Positions 1 through 8,132 of a DNA stretch of 29,382 bases are shown here, piece by piece. Position 1 is the stretch's first letter. Every line of letters begins with the position of its first letter. Under the pieces are notes generated by a model. That model was not told the origin of the DNA. It searched no databases and was given only the letters and a program-made list of their open reading frames with translations. This DNA comes from a virus: IMG/VR virus record IMGVR_UViG_3300050120_000436, positions 1 to 29,382 of that record; one strand, written 5' to 3'. The translations under genes were made by a program, and so were the position numbers.

Positions 1-1497
1 ATGGATACGTTTTCGGATACTGTTGAAAGTTTTTACGACAATACAATAAGAACAAATCTTCCTGATGCTGAGGTTGTAATAAAGTGGCATAGCATATTAA
101 TGAGATATGTTAATGAGGATGGGGCTATCTTTTTCATCAGAAAATATGGCAATGCTCCTAAAAAACAATGGAATTTACTTCGGAGGGGCTTTTTAACGAA
201 GTTTAACAATGCCAGCTTTATTTATTGTGACAACTTTTTGGCTCATTATTTTTTTAATATGGCTATAGAAGGGTATGTTCCAGAATATGAAGATTTTAAA
301 AATACAATGTTCAACCTGAAATTTCCGTATGGCTATATGGAAACAAAAGGCGAGATTGAGCTTAGGGCATCTCCGAGAGGAAAAACGCCTAAAATAAACT
401 CAAGCGGATGGAAACTGGCGCACATTTATTCAGTTGGTCAAGCTGATTATTCGTTCGATTATAAAAAGACAGAAAGGAATCTATTTACAATTGGTAATTA
501 CGAAGATTGGATAAAAGGAGAAAAAGGGGCGGTACTAAGACCTAATGAAAGCTCTCTATCAATCGAGGAGCTTATTACAATTAAAACTCACTTTTTAAGG
601 TTAGTTCATCCTATAAATTATTTTTTGGTTCCAAAACAGAAGCACCATCAATCAGATGTAGGCAATAACATAGGTGAAAACGAAATTCTTCTTGAATTTA
701 TGAAAGGTATCCAACAAAATAAATACGGAGAACTGTTTACTGAATATAAAAATAGCATAGCCGCATTAGATAAGCGTTCGGTCATACAATATCCGGGTAA
801 AATGATAATCAACATAAATATCACTAAAACCGCTAAAACCCTTGATAAAGTAGCTAAGGCTGTAAAGCTTTCGAAAAAAGGGAAAGTAACATCTCTATTT
901 ACAGATTCTTCAAATGAGATAAAAATAGGCGATTTGGTAAAAAAATCACTTTGTAATCTTGTTAAAAATTTCAGAATATCGCAAAGTGAAATTGAGCTTT
1001 TGCAAGATAAAGCATTTTCAAAAGAAACCTTTAATATCAACTTTCCTTTTTTAAAGAAAATTGATCCCACTATCGATTTAGCGGCATTGAGGGTCGTTAA
1101 TGGATATCCGAGATACTGGAAAGAAGTATTCACAATAAATGAAACTGATTATTTGTTATGCAAGGAATGGTATGAAGAAAGTAGAAGTTATTTTAAAAAC
1201 TGGCTAACGAACGACAGGAATATCAAAACGGTTATGGAAGTTGAAGAAAGGACTGTTCAATCTTGGATACTTACCAGAGATGTATTAATAGAGGAATGCC
1301 CTTGGCTTGATCGAAAATACAAACGAGGAGAAATTGTGTACACATATTCTGGAATTACGTATAAATTAATAGGTAAAAATGGTTTTCCATTTACACTTGA
1401 CCCGGATACATTGCCGTTTTTTGAACTTCCTGAGAATGCAGTAAAAGCCTATCACAACCCATTAATTAATATTGTCCATCGTCCTCATCATATTTGA
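1..1497 (+). CDS. Hypothetical protein, flanking host gene (start may lie upstream)
   Basis: I do not recognise this 498-residue protein. The frame is open from the first base of the window, which is an ATG, so the true start could be there or further left. It is rich in Lys, Phe, Tyr and Asn, with no clear membrane segment or signal peptide. It has a charged, helical middle (about residues 190-330) and an aromatic-rich C-terminal third with many Trp and Tyr. It ends in TGA at 1495-1497, about 65 bp before the outermost left transposase-type site of the Mu-like element, so it looks like resident DNA that the element landed beside. If the gene normally continued, its C-terminus may have been cut by the insertion, but nothing here proves that. 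Confidence 0.6.
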   Translation: MDTFSDTVESFYDNTIRTNLPDAEVVIKWHSILMRYVNEDGAIFFIRKYGNAPKKQWNLLRRGFLTKFNNASFIYCDNFLAHYFFNMAIEGYVPEYEDFKNTMFNLKFPYGYMETKGEIELRASPRGKTPKINSSGWKLAHIYSVGQADYSFDYKKTERNLFTIGNYEDWIKGEKGAVLRPNESSLSIEELITIKTHFLRLVHPINYFLVPKQKHHQSDVGNNIGENEILLEFMKGIQQNKYGELFTEYKNSIAALDKRSVIQYPGKMIININITKTAKTLDKVAKAVKLSKKGKVTSLFTDSSNEIKIGDLVKKSLCNLVKNFRISQSEIELLQDKAFSKETFNINFPFLKKIDPTIDLAALRVVNGYPRYWKEVFTINETDYLLCKEWYEESRSYFKNWLTNDRNIKTVMEVEERTVQSWILTRDVLIEECPWLDRKYKRGEIVYTYSGITYKLIGKNGFPFTLDPDTLPFFELPENAVKAYHNPLINIVHRPHHI

Positions 1498-1562
1498 ATA
1501 CAAATAAGATAAGACACGATAATTTCAGATAACTATTTTTCAATAGGTACTATTAATACACC

Positions 1563-1584
1563 AAAAACTAAATGTATAAATACA
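1563..1584 (+). repeat. Left-end transposase-type site L1
   Basis: This is an inverted copy of the 22-bp repeats at the right end, with core AAAAACTAAATGTATAAATA. It differs from the right-end unit at one internal base and the last two. Mu transposases bind about 22-bp sites a few bases inside each end, so this is probably the outermost left site. The exact terminal base is not resolved: there is no clear TG at the expected place. Confidence 0.6.
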
Positions 1585-1663
1585 TAAAAGCAGCCCCCAC
1601 AGCAAAAACTGCATTTTGAGATATAAACAAGCCCTGTTTTTAATAAAAACAAAAGATGGCTAA

Positions 1664-1685
1664 AAACACGAAATGTATAATTGAC
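1664..1685 (+). repeat. Left-end transposase-type site L2
   Basis: This is a second left copy in the same orientation as L1 and about 101 bp inside it. It shares the 12-base core CGAAATGTATAA exactly with the right-end units, but its inner third is degenerate. The spacing (L1 and L2 far apart, R1 and R2 adjacent) resembles phage Mu ends. Confidence 0.5.
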
Positions 1686-1722
1686 TCGATTGCTTGGAGG
1701 AGAGATAACGCTTAAGAGGCGT

Positions 1723-2526
1723 TTATTTGTGCTTTAAAAGCTTTTCTATTATTGCCAGCCGTCCTTCGGCGTCGTCAAGGCGGCTATATAAATTATTGGC
1801 ATCAGAGAGGTCTCTTGATATTTTGCAAACACCCGCCCAGCTCTCAATAATATCTGCGGGATCTATAACCATGTCAGGGTATTCGCCCCCATTGCTATCT
1901 GATTTGAGTATCAGCACTCCGTCCTTTTTAATCCGGTTTAAAACCCGTTTAATTACAATCCCATCATTTCTTGTAATTAATATGTGCACATAAGCGTCCT
2001 TAACATCAGCTAATTCGCACCATTTACCTATTATTTTATCCCGGTTTTTTAACGTAGGCATCATCGAATGGCCGTTTACTTCAAACATTCTGAAGGTGCC
2101 ATTTTCAAAACCCGGAATCTGGTAGGCAGGCAGTGTCTCCATATACTCCGGCTGGTTATATCCATTTAAATAACCGGTTGCTGCCTTTGCAGATACTAAA
2201 ACTATATTATCAATTCCGTCCTGGTTTACTGTTACAATTTTTGGAGAGGTTAATGCGGAAAAATTCTCATTAGGTGCAGCATTGGGTGCAAAAATGGGTG
2301 CATTTTTTTTTCCGGGATCATTACCGGGCAGGTCGCCGAATAGGATATCATCGGCGGATACATCAAGAAACTTGACAATTTTATCCAGCAAATCATAATT
2401 GGGAGTGCTCACACCATTGGTGTAATTGCTTATGGTATTAACTTTTACATTAATCACTTCAGCAATCTCTTTAGGTGTGATGTTCCTCTTGGTTAATATC
2501 CAGCGTAAATTCTCTCCAAATGGCAT
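1723..2526 (-). CDS. LexA/CI-type repressor (XRE HTH plus S24 domain)
   Basis: This is the probable lysogeny repressor. Residues about 5-60 form an XRE-type helix-turn-helix (motif around PKEIAEVINVKVNTISNYTN). Residues about 108-235 form an S24/LexA-like domain with the catalytic pair Ser154 (in GHSMMPT) and Lys193 (in GIVIKRV). A short coiled segment follows to residue 267. The expected autocleavage region is KAATGYLNGY (residues 114-123), where the bond before Gly118 follows Thr rather than the usual Ala. The gene is the only leftward gene of the left module and diverges from a Cro-like gene. Two copies of a 13-bp dyad lie in the gap and a third lies inside the gene at 2363-2375. By analogy with LexA-type repressors, RecA-stimulated cleavage would induce the element. 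The fold is clear; the SOS response is inferred. Confidence 0.9.
   Translation of the reverse strand: MPFGENLRWILTKRNITPKEIAEVINVKVNTISNYTNGVSTPNYDLLDKIVKFLDVSADDILFGDLPGNDPGKKNAPIFAPNAAPNENFSALTSPKIVTVNQDGIDNIVLVSAKAATGYLNGYNQPEYMETLPAYQIPGFENGTFRMFEVNGHSMMPTLKNRDKIIGKWCELADVKDAYVHILITRNDGIVIKRVLNRIKKDGVLILKSDSNGGEYPDMVIDPADIIESWAGVCKISRDLSDANNLYSRLDDAEGRLAIIEKLLKHK
2363..2375. promoter_or_regulatory. Third operator-like 13-mer inside the repressor gene
   Basis: TCAAGAAACTTGA is identical to the right half-site of the intergenic operator pair and lies within the repressor coding sequence, encoding part of the KFLDV segment. An exact 13-base match 190 bp away is unlikely by chance. It could be an auxiliary operator for looping or autoregulation. 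Confidence 0.4.
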
Positions 2527-2539
2527 AAATAAATAATTT

Positions 2540-2570
2540 TCAAGTTTCTTGATAATGTCAAGAAACTTGA
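2540..2570. promoter_or_regulatory. Paired operators and divergent early promoters
   Basis: TCAAGTTTCTTGA (2540-2552) and TCAAGAAACTTGA (2558-2570) are perfect inverted copies separated by 5 bp. Each is itself a TCAAG-N3-CTTGA dyad, as expected for dimers of an HTH repressor. They fill the gap between the repressor and the Cro-like gene. A rightward Bacteroidota-type promoter may overlap them: TTG at 2549-2551, then TTACTTTG at 2572-2579, close to the TAnnTTTG consensus at about 20 bp spacing. The pair lies about 980 bp from the left end, similar to the Mu operator, which also acts as a transposition enhancer; that role here is inference. Confidence 0.65.
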
Positions 2571-2621
2571 TTTACTTTGTTCTGTTGTTCGCAACAAAGG
2601 AACGGAAAACTTTTAAATAAA

Positions 2622-2828
2622 ATGAAAAACAAAAAAAGGGACGATACCGCAACAATCACAGCATCAGCACTTAACGTCACATCTTCGTATGTTAGAATGG
2701 TTATAAAGGGTACCAGGAAAAGCCAAAGCCCCAAGGCATCAAGAATCTTGAAACACTATAAAAACATTTTGGAAGCCAAACACCAACTTTCAAATCCCGG
2801 CAAATCAGGCAATAAAAATGCCAATTAA
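2622..2828 (+). CDS. Small Cro/Ner-like HTH regulator
   Basis: This 68-residue basic protein is the first gene rightward from the operators, the position held by ner in Mu and cro in lambdoid phages. Residues about 8-33 (TATITASALNVTSSYVRMVIKG) read as a helix-turn-helix, followed by a basic helix (ASRILKHYKNIL) and a polar tail. I prefer the ATG at 2622 because it begins the basic N-terminus and leaves room for a leader. The frame is also open from an ATG at 2577, but that start would lie inside the promoter. Its likely job is to bind the same operator region and tune the repressor and early transcription. This rests on position and HTH shape, not on strong sequence identity. Confidence 0.65.
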   Translation: MKNKKRDDTATITASALNVTSSYVRMVIKGTRKSQSPKASRILKHYKNILEAKHQLSNPGKSGNKNAN

Positions 2829-2846
2829 CCCACAATAACAATTTAT

Positions 2847-2996
2847 ATGAAAAACGTATTAAATTATTTAAAAAATCTACCCTCAAAGGCTATCAACAGC
2901 AATCTAAACGCCGTAGAGTTTATCCTATTATCGGTGGTCCTTTTAATAGCCATCACCATATCCATTTACCTGGTTAACCCTCAATTATTAGCTTAA
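2847..2996 (+). CDS. Small single-pass membrane protein
   Basis: This 49-codon ORF begins 18 bp after the Cro-like gene. The product starts MKNVLNYLKNLPSKAINSN and then has a hydrophobic stretch of about 20 residues (VEFILLSVVLLIAITISIYLV), ending shortly after. It is predicted to be one transmembrane helix with a basic N-terminal side. I do not recognise a family. It is co-directional with the early genes and lies just before the transposase gene. Confidence 0.5.
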   Translation: MKNVLNYLKNLPSKAINSNLNAVEFILLSVVLLIAITISIYLVNPQLLA

Positions 2997-3081
2997 ACCT
3001 AAACTAACTCCAATTGAGGGATAGAAGTCTGTCTCCTCTGCTGGTAAGCCGAATAACTGAAGCTGGATTTATTCCATTAAA

Positions 3082-5040
3082 ATGAAGATAACGGATAGCA
3101 TATTATACATTGAGTTTAACGAATTGGAGGCATGTAATGTTTCCCGGAGAACAATATTATCCTGGGATAACATTAAAGATCCAACAGACAAACGTAAGAT
3201 CCTGATTAATTATGAATTGCTAAAAGACAAATATCAAAAGCTTATTATCGAAAAATTTGGTGATCCGTATTTATATGTGCACAACAAAGTTATTAAGCAA
3301 TACCTAAGAGTTGATGCAAAGGCCATTGATTTTTATACCAGCTACCGTACTGCCGATAATATTGCACTGCCTGTTGACAAGATAAAACAATATGCCACAT
3401 GCGCCTGCTGGACAAACCTGCTTATTGAACTTGACAATAACTGGGGCAGATGCAAAAAAGTGCTTTGCATGAAGACCAAGCCAGAACTCTATGATGCTGT
3501 TATTAAAATAATGGAGGCAGAGGTAATTAAGCTGCCTCTTACCTATCAAACCCTGAAAAGAAAAATAGGCGAGTATAAAGAGCAGGGGTATGAGTGTTTT
3601 GTATCCAAAAAATATGGTAATACTAATAGCAAAAAGGTAAAGGATGAATTAAACACCGCCCTGCTGATCGAAATGATTAGTCACCCGGCTCAATATGATG
3701 ATACTTTCATATCCATAAAGTACAATAAAACGGCGCAGCAGGTTGGGTTTAAAACAATAACACCGGTTACTGTAGGTAATTACAGGCATAAAAACGCCGT
3801 AATTGTTAAAGGAGCCAGGCAGGGCAAAGATGTTTGGTATGATATTGCCGGCAAGGTTATCCATCAAAAACGGCCATCGGCGCCATTACTATTGGTAAAT
3901 TCTGATGATAATGAACTGGATGTATTTTTTCAACAGGTAAAAACCAATAAAGCAGGGCAAAACATTACTCATTATTACTACAGGCCAACCTTGTATGTAG
4001 TAATTGATGCCTTTAATGATTACATACTGGGTTATTCTATTGGGGATGCCAATTCAAAAGACCTTATTAAGGCGGCTTATCTTGATGCAGCTAATCATGT
4101 TAAGCAATTAACCGGCGGCCGTTATTTTTGGCAGCAGATAAAAACAGATCGCTGGGGTATTGACCGGGATAAGAAAAATGATTTTTCGCAGTGGTTTAGC
4201 AGCATGGCTGCATTTACACCAACACAATTAGGCAACTCCCGGGGCAAGGTAATTGAGCAAACATTCAGGGGCGCCTGGAGCAGCAAGCTCAGGGAGATGT
4301 TTCCACGTAACTACTCCGGCTATAATATAACGGCAAAGAAAAAAGTAAACCGGGATTGGCTGGAATCTAATAAAAAGAATTTCCCGACAGTTGATCAGGC
4401 AGCCACGCTCATAGCAGATTTTATAAATGAGATGCGGCAGATTATTGACCGCGCTACCGGTAAAACAAAACAGCAGCAATGGCTTGATGCCTTTGGCGCT
4501 ATGCTGGAGAACAAGAAACGCCTTATAACCGACGAGCAGCACTTAATGCTATTGGGTCTTGATCATACAAATCAGTATTCAAACCAGCCCGAAGCCAATA
4601 CAATTACCAAAAGTGGTCTTACTCCAATAATAAATGGTGAAAAATACATTTTCGAGGTGCCCAAAGATCAGTTTTTAAATTCCATAGGCAAGCGGGTAAA
4701 TATCAAATATGACCCTTATGACCTGGGCCGGATACTAGCTATAAGCGCCGATCAAAAAACACGACTGGTTTGCAGCCAATACAATCAGATGCCAATGGCC
4801 CTGGCCGATTATCTGCCAGACACCCCGGACTATTTAAACAGCCGGATCGGCGAAAAAATGAAGCATGCCCGGCAAATCGCGTCGGGTAAGGAGGAGCGCC
4901 AGGTCACGCTTCAAAGGCACCGGCTGGATGCCGAAAGTATACTTACTGCGGGTGTGATAAAAAAAGAGCTAAAGCATGCGGCATTACAATTATTTGAGGG
5001 GAATAGTAACGAGGATATAGATATGTATGATTTGATGTAA
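3082..5040 (+). CDS. MuA-like DDE transposase
   Basis: This 652-residue protein catalyses strand transfer of the element. The N-terminal about 60 residues look like an HTH (NVSRRTILSWDN) that may bind end or enhancer DNA, and residues about 130-240 hold further DNA-binding helices. The RNase H-like core carries the acidic triad Asp309 (YVVIDAF), Asp356 (IKTDRWG) and Glu392 (KVIEQTF). The last two have 35 residues between them, the classic D-D-35-E spacing. The segment at about 510-580 fits the beta-barrel that follows the core in MuA, and a basic C-terminal tail would contact the MuB-like ATPase encoded next. The length matches MuA (about 663 residues). All catalytic residues are intact, so the element may still be able to move. 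Confidence 0.93.
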   Translation: MKITDSILYIEFNELEACNVSRRTILSWDNIKDPTDKRKILINYELLKDKYQKLIIEKFGDPYLYVHNKVIKQYLRVDAKAIDFYTSYRTADNIALPVDKIKQYATCACWTNLLIELDNNWGRCKKVLCMKTKPELYDAVIKIMEAEVIKLPLTYQTLKRKIGEYKEQGYECFVSKKYGNTNSKKVKDELNTALLIEMISHPAQYDDTFISIKYNKTAQQVGFKTITPVTVGNYRHKNAVIVKGARQGKDVWYDIAGKVIHQKRPSAPLLLVNSDDNELDVFFQQVKTNKAGQNITHYYYRPTLYVVIDAFNDYILGYSIGDANSKDLIKAAYLDAANHVKQLTGGRYFWQQIKTDRWGIDRDKKNDFSQWFSSMAAFTPTQLGNSRGKVIEQTFRGAWSSKLREMFPRNYSGYNITAKKKVNRDWLESNKKNFPTVDQAATLIADFINEMRQIIDRATGKTKQQQWLDAFGAMLENKKRLITDEQHLMLLGLDHTNQYSNQPEANTITKSGLTPIINGEKYIFEVPKDQFLNSIGKRVNIKYDPYDLGRILAISADQKTRLVCSQYNQMPMALADYLPDTPDYLNSRIGEKMKHARQIASGKEERQVTLQRHRLDAESILTAGVIKKELKHAALQLFEGNSNEDIDMYDLM

Positions 5041-5055
5041 ACCATTATCCCAACC

Positions 5056-5070
5056 CGCCCTGAAAGGGCG
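5056..5070 (+). other. Small GC-rich hairpin between transposase and ATPase genes
   Basis: CGCCCT, a GAA loop and AGGGCG form a perfect 6-bp stem in the 64-bp gap between the MuA-like and MuB-like genes. No T-run follows, so it is not a convincing terminator. It might protect or attenuate the mRNA. Confidence 0.25.
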
Positions 5071-5104
5071 CGCATAAACGACTTCACCATAAAAACCAGA
5101 TATA

Positions 5105-5968
5105 ATGACAAAGGAAACTAAAACTAAAATTAAAGAATTGCTCCAGAAATTCTGTGAGGGCTTTGAAAGCCAGGCAAAGGCAGCCAAGGCTTTAAAAGAC
5201 GTTTCTGCCGGGACCATATCCCAGCTTTTAAATGATAAATGGGATCTGATAGCTGACCGCATGTGGATAAGCATAGGTAAGCAGGTTGGGTTTGAGACCG
5301 GGGACTGGAAAATAGTTGAAACTTATAATTACAAATTGATCCGTGGTATACTGATGGATGCCAAGGTGCGAAGCCGTGTGCATGCTATTACCGGTGGTGC
5401 CGGCTGGGGGAAGGACGCCGCTGCAAAAGATTTTAAAACAGAGATAGATGATGTGTACCTGATTAACTGTAATGAGTATTTCAATAAAAAATACTTTATA
5501 GCAGAACTGCTCAAAAAGATGGGTAAAAATACCGACGGTACTGTAGCCGAAATGGTTGAACGCGCAGTGTCAAGTCTTAATAAAACATTCAGGCCATTGA
5601 TCATACTAAATGAGGTGGATAAGCTAAAGGACGAAACCCTGCACTTTTTTATCACCCTGTATAACCTGTGCGAGGATAAATGCGGCATCGTTATCATGGC
5701 CACCGATCAACTGGAGAAACGCATCAGCAGGGGCCTTTTCTTAAACCGTAAAGGATACCAGGAAATATTTTCAAGGGTTGGAAGGCGCTTTATAGAACTT
5801 AAGAAGCCATCCAAAACGGATGTTGCTGCTATCTGCACCATCAATGGGGTTACAGACCCCGAGGCTATCATGGGTATCTACAACAGCTGTGAGGGCGATC
5901 TGAGGAGGGCGAAAAAGCTGATTCAGAATGCTGACAAGGATGAGAATAAGGAATACCGGGCAGCATGA
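5105..5968 (+). CDS. MuB-like AAA+ ATPase (target-DNA activator)
   Basis: This 287-residue protein matches MuB in architecture, length and place directly after the transposase. Residues about 20-45 (QAKAAKALKDVSAGTISQLL) form an HTH, as in MuB. The ATPase domain has a Walker A at 97-105 (GGAGWGKDA, Lys103) and a Walker B at about 164-173 (PLIILNEVDK). A sensor-like segment IVIMATDQ lies at 195-202, and a small helical lid follows to about residue 275. In Mu the ATP-bound protein coats target DNA, stimulates MuA and gives target immunity. The gene overlaps the next ORF by 4 bases (ATGA). Confidence 0.9.
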   Translation: MTKETKTKIKELLQKFCEGFESQAKAAKALKDVSAGTISQLLNDKWDLIADRMWISIGKQVGFETGDWKIVETYNYKLIRGILMDAKVRSRVHAITGGAGWGKDAAAKDFKTEIDDVYLINCNEYFNKKYFIAELLKKMGKNTDGTVAEMVERAVSSLNKTFRPLIILNEVDKLKDETLHFFITLYNLCEDKCGIVIMATDQLEKRISRGLFLNRKGYQEIFSRVGRRFIELKKPSKTDVAAICTINGVTDPEAIMGIYNSCEGDLRRAKKLIQNADKDENKEYRAA

Positions 5969-6069
5969 ATTTATTAGTTGTGATCGCAATAATATGCCTG
6001 GCAATAGGGATCCACTTTGGGAGGAACGCCATAGCAAGGAAATATAAAAAACGACACCGTAAAGATTAA
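5965..6069 (+). CDS. Very small membrane peptide
   Basis: This 34-codon ORF starts in an ATGA overlap with the stop of the ATPase gene, suggesting translational coupling. It encodes a hydrophobic N-terminus (MNLLVVIAIICLAIGIHF) and a strongly basic tail (RKYKKRHRK), a typical single-helix, positive-inside arrangement. No family is recognised. Confidence 0.45.
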   Translation: MNLLVVIAIICLAIGIHFGRNAIARKYKKRHRKD

Positions 6070-6079
6070 TCAGGGTAAA

Positions 6080-6499
6080 ATGAATACAATATCCAAAAAG
6101 AGCCATCCGGACATCATCAAACTGCAAATTTTAAATAATGAGCAAATGGTGCAGTCTGTGCTGAACTGGGATGAAGAAAAGTACTGCTATTTCAAGTACG
6201 AAGCAGGCATAGACTACGCTAAGCTAATAACCGGTAATGATAGTATAGGCTTTAATATGATCATTAAAACAAGGTTTTTTTGGCAATGGTGGAAAAACGA
6301 ATGGGCAAAACGGGATGCCGGTTTTTTACAGTACTACTCAGGTACGGCAAACAAGGCCATACTGAATGATCAGTATTTATTTCAACACAATTTACAGTAC
6401 TTGATAAGTGATGAGTTGATGAGCCGCAAGGCATGCTCAATGATAGGCTATTGTATTGATGAGTTTCACAAAAACAAAAGGAAGGAGCCTGTTAAGTGA
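6080..6499 (+). CDS. Hypothetical early protein
   Basis: I do not recognise this 139-residue soluble protein. It is rich in aromatic residues (RFFWQWWKNEWAKRD near the middle, residues about 65-79) and ends in a basic tail. It starts 10 bp after the small membrane peptide and is followed by a 120-bp gap containing the 13-bp dyad GGGTATAATACCC (6544-6556). Its place after the MuB-like gene is where Mu encodes its accessory early genes, but I see no specific similarity to Gam or other Mu accessory proteins. Confidence 0.6.
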   Translation: MNTISKKSHPDIIKLQILNNEQMVQSVLNWDEEKYCYFKYEAGIDYAKLITGNDSIGFNMIIKTRFFWQWWKNEWAKRDAGFLQYYSGTANKAILNDQYLFQHNLQYLISDELMSRKACSMIGYCIDEFHKNKRKEPVK

Positions 6500-6619
6500 C
6501 CAAACTTAAATTAACCGGGGCGTTGCATCTCAATAAAACGGGTGGGTATAATACCCAAGTATTGGAGTTGATCAAATCACCCCTCCATTATCAGTTAACA
6601 AATTATCAAACACAGTTTT

Positions 6620-6787
6620 ATGTGCTTTAAAGAACCCCAAACACAACTCCAGGCAGAGATCAGTCTGCTTGAGGAGCGGCTACGAACACTGCCAGACAAC
6701 CAGGTAACCGAACGAATAGAAATACGCAAAAAGCTAATTAAAAAATATATAGAAAACGGACAAGCAATTAACAATCTAAAAACATGA
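6620..6787 (+). CDS. Small coiled-coil-like hypothetical protein
   Basis: This 55-codon ORF encodes a charged helical peptide starting MCFKEPQTQLQAEISLLEER with a continuous heptad-like pattern through most of its length. Its TGA overlaps the ATG of the DUF3164-like gene (ATGA at 6784-6787), which supports real translation and coupling. No family is recognised. Confidence 0.5.
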   Translation: MCFKEPQTQLQAEISLLEERLRTLPDNQVTERIEIRKKLIKKYIENGQAINNLKT

Positions 6788-7422
6788 TAGCAGCACAAAT
6801 CAAACAACAAAAACCAGCTGATCAGTTGTGGCTGGATGAAACAGGTATGCGTATCCCTTATAACAGGGTTAAGCCTTACGAACGCTTAAATGAGCGAAAA
6901 CTGGCAGTATTGGCAAAGTCGGCCATTGACTTGAATACCCGTTTAACGGCATTTAAAGCCACACTGAAAGAAACGGCCGAAGAGCTTTACCACGCGTTTT
7001 TAGAAGGCAATAATGGCAAAGCCCCGGGCAAAGGTAAGGGCGGTATTACACTTTTTAATTTTAACCGGTCTATAAAAGTTGAGGTCGATATAAATGACAA
7101 TATAGTGTTGGACGAGGCATTTATAAACCTTGCCAAGGCTGAGTTTGATGATGTTTTGAATGATGCCATCAGCGATGCAAAAGAATGGTTTAAACCAATT
7201 CTAATGGATGCCTTTGAAACATCAGGCGGGCGCCTGGATTACAAAAAAGTATTGAATCTAAAGCGTTATAAAGACAGGATAACCGACCCGCGCTTCCATA
7301 AAGCAATGGACTTTATTGATAAGGCCATCCGAAAACCGTCCAGCACGGAGTATTTCAGGGTTTGGGTACGCAATGAAGCCGGAAAATATGTGGATGTACA
7401 ATTGAATTTTTCAAAAATCTGA
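6784..7422 (+). CDS. DUF3164-family protein
   Basis: This 212-residue protein resembles DUF3164, a family widespread in early regions of Mu-like phages with no proven function. Visible features are an N-terminal segment around LWLDETGMRIPYNRVKPYER, a helical region (residues about 35-75), a Gly/Lys-rich turn (KAPGKGKGG, about 79-87) followed by beta strands (ITLFNFNRSIKVEVD), and a helical C-terminal half. The match is by recalled family pattern; I could not align it. Confidence 0.7.
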   Translation: MIAAQIKQQKPADQLWLDETGMRIPYNRVKPYERLNERKLAVLAKSAIDLNTRLTAFKATLKETAEELYHAFLEGNNGKAPGKGKGGITLFNFNRSIKVEVDINDNIVLDEAFINLAKAEFDDVLNDAISDAKEWFKPILMDAFETSGGRLDYKKVLNLKRYKDRITDPRFHKAMDFIDKAIRKPSSTEYFRVWVRNEAGKYVDVQLNFSKI

Positions 7423-7431
7423 TTATTAACC

Positions 7432-7611
7432 ATGGCACTAATTACCGAATGCGATAATTGCCTCTGTGAGGTTGATTATTGCGATACACACGAATGTGAA
7501 AATTGTGGCGCTATACTTTGCCTCGATTGTATTTGTAAAGAATGCGAGAAAATATCCAGGCCGGTTAGGAGAGAAATAAATAAAGGCATTACCAGGCTTA
7601 AAAAAAAATAG
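7432..7611 (+). CDS. Small Cys-rich, zinc-ribbon-like protein
   Basis: This 59-codon ORF starts 9 bp after the DUF3164-like gene. The N-terminal 40 residues carry nine cysteines in short pairs (CDNC, CENC, CLDC, CKEC) with Asp, Glu and His between them, and a basic tail follows. This is typical of a small zinc-binding protein or a B-box-like knuckle. Its target is unknown. Confidence 0.55.
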   Translation: MALITECDNCLCEVDYCDTHECENCGAILCLDCICKECEKISRPVRREINKGITRLKKK

Positions 7612-7672
7612 CTATCCCCTGGCGGCGCACCAGCGCAACCGGTACCATAACAGTAATTTATAAACGACAGAA

Positions 7673-7885
7673 ATGGCACAAGAAAACCCAATACTAAAAT
7701 TTACCAGGCTAACTAATGCGCACGTATTAGAACAGCTTAACAACCTCGCAATTGATGCACAGTGGGATGTAAACAACGCCAAAAGCCCAAAAGGCAAAAG
7801 AGATGCGCAGGGCTGCCTTGATTTGTTTGCATCAGCTTATGAACTAATAAAATTCCACCAGAAAGAAGATAAGACCAATGAGTAA
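7673..7885 (+). CDS. Hypothetical small helical protein
   Basis: This 70-residue protein is polar and probably all-helical (for example HVLEQLNNLAIDAQWDV and CLDLFASAYELIKFHQ), with no motif I recognise. It overlaps the next gene by 8 bases and sits in the run of small early genes between the DUF3164-like and GemA-like genes. Confidence 0.5.
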   Translation: MAQENPILKFTRLTNAHVLEQLNNLAIDAQWDVNNAKSPKGKRDAQGCLDLFASAYELIKFHQKEDKTNE

Positions 7886-8033
7886 AAAACACATAATATT
7901 TTGGCTGATACTCACCATTTCAGCACTTCTGATAGCATTTGCATTTGAACTGATCCAAAAGCAAAGAATTGAAACCAGGCTCATCAATCATTCAGAGATT
8001 ACGCCCGGTACAGTAAAGGGAGGTGATAAATGA
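7878..8033 (+). CDS. Small single-pass membrane protein
   Basis: This 51-codon ORF overlaps the end of the preceding gene. It has a short basic start (MSKKH), then one hydrophobic helix (IIFWLILTISALLIAFAFEL), then a charged tail (QKQRIETR). It probably spans the inner membrane once. The family is unknown. Confidence 0.5.
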   Translation: MSKKHIIFWLILTISALLIAFAFELIQKQRIETRLINHSEITPGTVKGGDK

Positions 8034-8132
8034 GTGATCAAACACGTCGTTAATGCGGCCGGGTTCCACGAAAAACTTAGGGCGAAAGCCAGAAGACTGA
8101 TTTCGGGATGAACTGATAAACGAATAACACAA

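Noticed and set aside
1490-1500. Left end of the element placed at the stop codon of the 498-residue gene (TG at 1495) with TSD ATATT matched near 28966
   Set aside because: It would put the right end inside text that looks like host intergenic DNA and leaves the two ends asymmetric. The end sites at 1563 and 28919 fit better.
2555-2620. 21-codon frame starting inside the operator region (MSRNLIYFVLLFATKERKTF)
   Set aside because: It lies across the operator and probable promoter, so it would not be on the main early transcript. Probably chance.
5105-5968. The AAA+ protein as a contractile-injection-system ATPase (Afp15/ClpV-like)
   Set aside because: Its length, HTH N-terminus and place after the transposase match MuB; it is not the large ATPase of injection systems.
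8034-8111. 25-codon frame starting at GTG after the small membrane gene
   Set aside because: It is too short and uses a weak start; there is no other support, so I did not list it.
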